Assembly: GCA_028705905.1 (NCBI GenBank)
Contig: JAQWCP010000022.1
Span: 1 to 7,637, forward strand
DNA from: Oscillospiraceae bacterium
GTDB lineage: Bacteria > Bacillota > Clostridia > Oscillospirales > Oscillospiraceae
Direction: 5' to 3'
Length of the DNA: 7,637 nucleotides
In this document: positions 5,899 to 7,637 of the stretch, one piece after another
Layout: the number at the start of each line of letters is the position of its first letter
Position numbering within the stretch: the stretch's first letter is position 1
Position numbers and translations under genes: made by a program
Notes under the pieces: model-generated
What the model was told of the DNA's origin: nothing
Databases searched by the model: none
What the model saw: only the letters and a program-made list of their open reading frames with translations

Positions 5899-6963
5899 CT
5901 ATATCCTGCCCGCATAATTGGTCTGCATCCAGTTCCGGTACTCACCGCTCTGGACGTTCTTCACCCATGCCTCGTTATCGAGATACCACTGGACGGTTTC
6001 CGTAAGCCCTGCTTCAAACGTGTGCGTGGGATGCCAACCCAGCTCGGCAGACAGCTTGGAGCAGTTGATGGCGTAGCGGAAATCGTGACCGGGCCGATCG
6101 GTAACAAACTTGATAAGGTCCGCGTACGGGCCTTCCGCGGAGGGACGGACGGCGTCGAGAGCATCGCAAATGCCGTGCACAACTTGCAGGTTCGTCCGTT
6201 CGGAATTACCGCCAATGTTGTAGGTCTGTCCGAGTTTCCCGGCTTCAAGCACGCGCTGGATGGCGGCGCAATGGTCTTCAACGTGCAGCCAGTCGCGGAT
6301 ATTGGAACCGGTGCCGTACACGGGCAGGGTCTTGCGGGCCAGCGCGTTCAGCGTCACCAGCGGGATGAGCTTTTCGGGGAACTGGCGCGGGCCGTAGTTG
6401 TTCGAGCAATTCGTGATCAGCGTGGGGAAGCCATACGTTTCGTGGAAGGCACGGACGAAATGATCGCTGGACGCCTTCGACGCGGAATACGGGCTGTTGG
6501 GGCCGTAGGGCGTGGTTTCCGTAAAGGCGGGATCCCCGGGCTGGAGTGCGCCGAAGACTTCATCCGTAGAGACATGCAGGAAGCGGAAAGCGGCCTTTTC
6601 TGCGGCGGGAAGATCGTTCCACCACGTTTTGGCGGTGCGCAGCAGGGTGCAGGTGCCGAGGACGTTGGTGCGGACGAAGGCTTCAGGATCGATGATCGAG
6701 CGATCCACATGGCTTTCGGCGGCAAAGTTGACCACGGCATCGGGCCGGTGCGTCTTGAAGAGGTGTTCGACCAGCTCGGCATTGCCGATGTCACCGTGTA
6801 CAAAAATATGACGCGGATTGTCCCGCAACGCTTCAAGATTTCCGAGATTGCCGGAATAGGTAAGCTTGACCAGATTGATGACCGTATCCCCGGCCGCGCA
6901 ACGGGCAAGAATATAGCAGGAGCCGATAAACCCGGCCCCTCCGGTTACGAGTAGTGTAGACAT
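5899..6963 (-). CDS. rmlB: dTDP-glucose 4,6-dehydratase
   Basis: 354 residues, family length. It converts dTDP-glucose to dTDP-4-dehydro-6-deoxyglucose with bound NAD+, the second pathway step. It is an extended short-chain dehydrogenase: TGGAGFIGS (7-15), HGDIG with Asp58, NFAAESHVDRSI (79-90), STDEVFG (132-138) with catalytic Thr133/Asp134/Glu135, YSASK with Tyr159/Lys163, and NCSNNYGPRQFPEKLIPL (185-202). Two conserved positions differ: INLDKLTY is INLVKLTY here (Val32 for the Asp that holds the NAD adenosine ribose), and RYAID is RYAIN (Asn300). All catalytic residues are intact, so I expect a working enzyme, perhaps with altered cofactor affinity (inference). The ATG at 6963 has AGGA about 7 nt upstream and lies 13 bp after the glycosyltransferase stop; rmlA follows after 2 bp. 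Confidence 0.96.
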   Translation of the reverse strand: MSTLLVTGGAGFIGSCYILARCAAGDTVINLVKLTYSGNLGNLEALRDNPRHIFVHGDIGNAELVEHLFKTHRPDAVVNFAAESHVDRSIIDPEAFVRTNVLGTCTLLRTAKTWWNDLPAAEKAAFRFLHVSTDEVFGALQPGDPAFTETTPYGPNSPYSASKASSDHFVRAFHETYGFPTLITNCSNNYGPRQFPEKLIPLVTLNALARKTLPVYGTGSNIRDWLHVEDHCAAIQRVLEAGKLGQTYNIGGNSERTNLQVVHGICDALDAVRPSAEGPYADLIKFVTDRPGHDFRYAINCSKLSAELGWHPTHTFEAGLTETVQWYLDNEAWVKNVQSGEYRNWMQTNYAGRI

Positions 6964-6976
6964 GCATAAATCCTGT

Positions 6977-7637
6977 TTATTTAATACGTTGAAGAATACG
7001 ATGGATTGTCCTTATGGGACCTTCCTCTCGTGCTATTGCCCAGAATCGAACGACTAGACGCATCCAAAACGGGCAGGCGAGAAAAGAAACTTCCCGCGTG
7101 GCCCCGCGTTGTTTACAAGCAGGAAGCAGGATGCGTTGGAAGCCCCTCCAAAGGGAAGAACCATCACGCAAGTATCTAAAAAAGGAAATTTTATGATTAA
7201 AACTTCCTGAATGGATTCGCCAGAGTGTACATTTTTCAGGCAGAAAGGCAAAGGAGCCATCTTGAGCGATCTGCGCCCAGAGCCACCAGTCCAACCAGCG
7301 AGGAACAGGAGCTTCAAAGGTGCAGGTAGAGATGCTGTCGGCCTTGACCATGGCGCAGGAAAATGTCGGGATTTTATTTTCTACAAGTAGCTCTGCATGG
7401 AGGGAAAAAGGTTCCTTACCACGTTGTTCGTGTTCTTTCATTACGCGGGGAACGTAACTCTCGAACCACCCTGTATCCGCCCCTGGCATAGGCAGTGGCC
7501 GGATTGCGTTAAAGACGATATCGGCCCCAGTTTCTCTTGCTCGTTCCATGCGTTGTTCCAAACAAGTTGGTTCCCAAAGATCGTCGGATTCGAGAAAAGC
7601 AATCCATCTTCCACGGGCCTCGCCAAGTCCGAGCAGG
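6977..7637 (-). CDS. Family 2 glycosyltransferase, C-terminal part (start beyond right edge)
   Basis: The frame stays open to the window edge, so in-frame TTG and ATG codons near 7561 and 7549 are internal. 219 residues are visible, numbered from base 7636. GEARGRWIAFLESDDLW (5-21) is the classic GT-A family 2 block, with the metal- and nucleotide-binding acidic motif as SDD (17-19). WLDWWLWAQIAQDGSFAFLP (114-133), then LWRIHSGSFN (138-147), matches the usual acceptor-side region ending in a YR.H..S-type motif. About 100 N-terminal residues should lie outside the window. The C-terminus is basic and rich in aromatic and aliphatic residues, which may favour membrane contact. It probably adds a sugar to the lipid-linked glycan on the inner face of the cytoplasmic membrane. 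Donor sugar is unknown; dTDP-rhamnose is suggested only by the rmlBACD genes directly downstream in the same operon. Confidence 0.85.
   Translation of the reverse strand, partial: LLGLGEARGRWIAFLESDDLWEPTCLEQRMERARETGADIVFNAIRPLPMPGADTGWFESYVPRVMKEHEQRGKEPFSLHAELLVENKIPTFSCAMVKADSISTCTFEAPVPRWLDWWLWAQIAQDGSFAFLPEKCTLWRIHSGSFNHKISFFRYLRDGSSLWRGFQRILLPACKQRGATREVSFLACPFWMRLVVRFWAIAREEGPIRTIHRILQRIK

Noticed and set aside
6022..6954. Long rightward open frame of 310 codons.
   Set aside because: It is the antisense of rmlB, a usual result of GC-rich codon use; the protein is Gly/Arg/Val-rich with no recognisable domain.

Overview
The window is a piece of a bacterial surface-polysaccharide (O-antigen or similar cell-wall glycan) locus, probably from a Gram-negative organism. 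Protein flavour and codon use remind me of Desulfovibrionaceae, but that is only an impression and the sequence does not prove it. No rRNA, tRNA, complete mobile element or CRISPR array is visible.

Layout. The left part (1-3305) reads rightward. It holds the 3' portion of a SAM-dependent methyltransferase with a long coiled-coil tail, then, 15 bp later, a large complete two-domain protein: an RgpF-like (rhamnan synthesis F) domain followed by a WbsX/GH99-like domain. This half is AT-rich, especially the methyltransferase tail. The right part (3416-7637) reads leftward. It starts beyond the right edge with a family 2 glycosyltransferase (C-terminal part only), followed by rmlB, rmlA, rmlC and rmlD, the complete four-step pathway from glucose-1-phosphate to dTDP-L-rhamnose. 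The rml genes are GC-rich. The two transcripts converge on a 110-bp spacer with a strong hairpin that can terminate transcription from both sides.

How the genes fit together. RmlA makes dTDP-glucose, RmlB dehydrates it, RmlC epimerises it and RmlD reduces it to dTDP-L-rhamnose. The glycosyltransferase, the RgpF/WbsX-like protein and the methyltransferase are plausible users or modifiers of the rhamnose-containing glycan. This link is inferred from gene context.

The least ordinary part is not a gene. GT-rmlB-rmlA-rmlC is tightly packed (13-bp gap, 2-bp gap, 10-bp overlap), but about 190 bp separate rmlC from rmlD. That spacer carries two tandem, diverged copies of a composite palindromic element. 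A 30-bp exact piece of the same element recurs just past the 3' end of rmlD, so rmlD is bracketed by direct repeats. RmlB also has Val at position 32, where the family has an NAD-contacting Asp. I found no convincing new biological system beyond these points.
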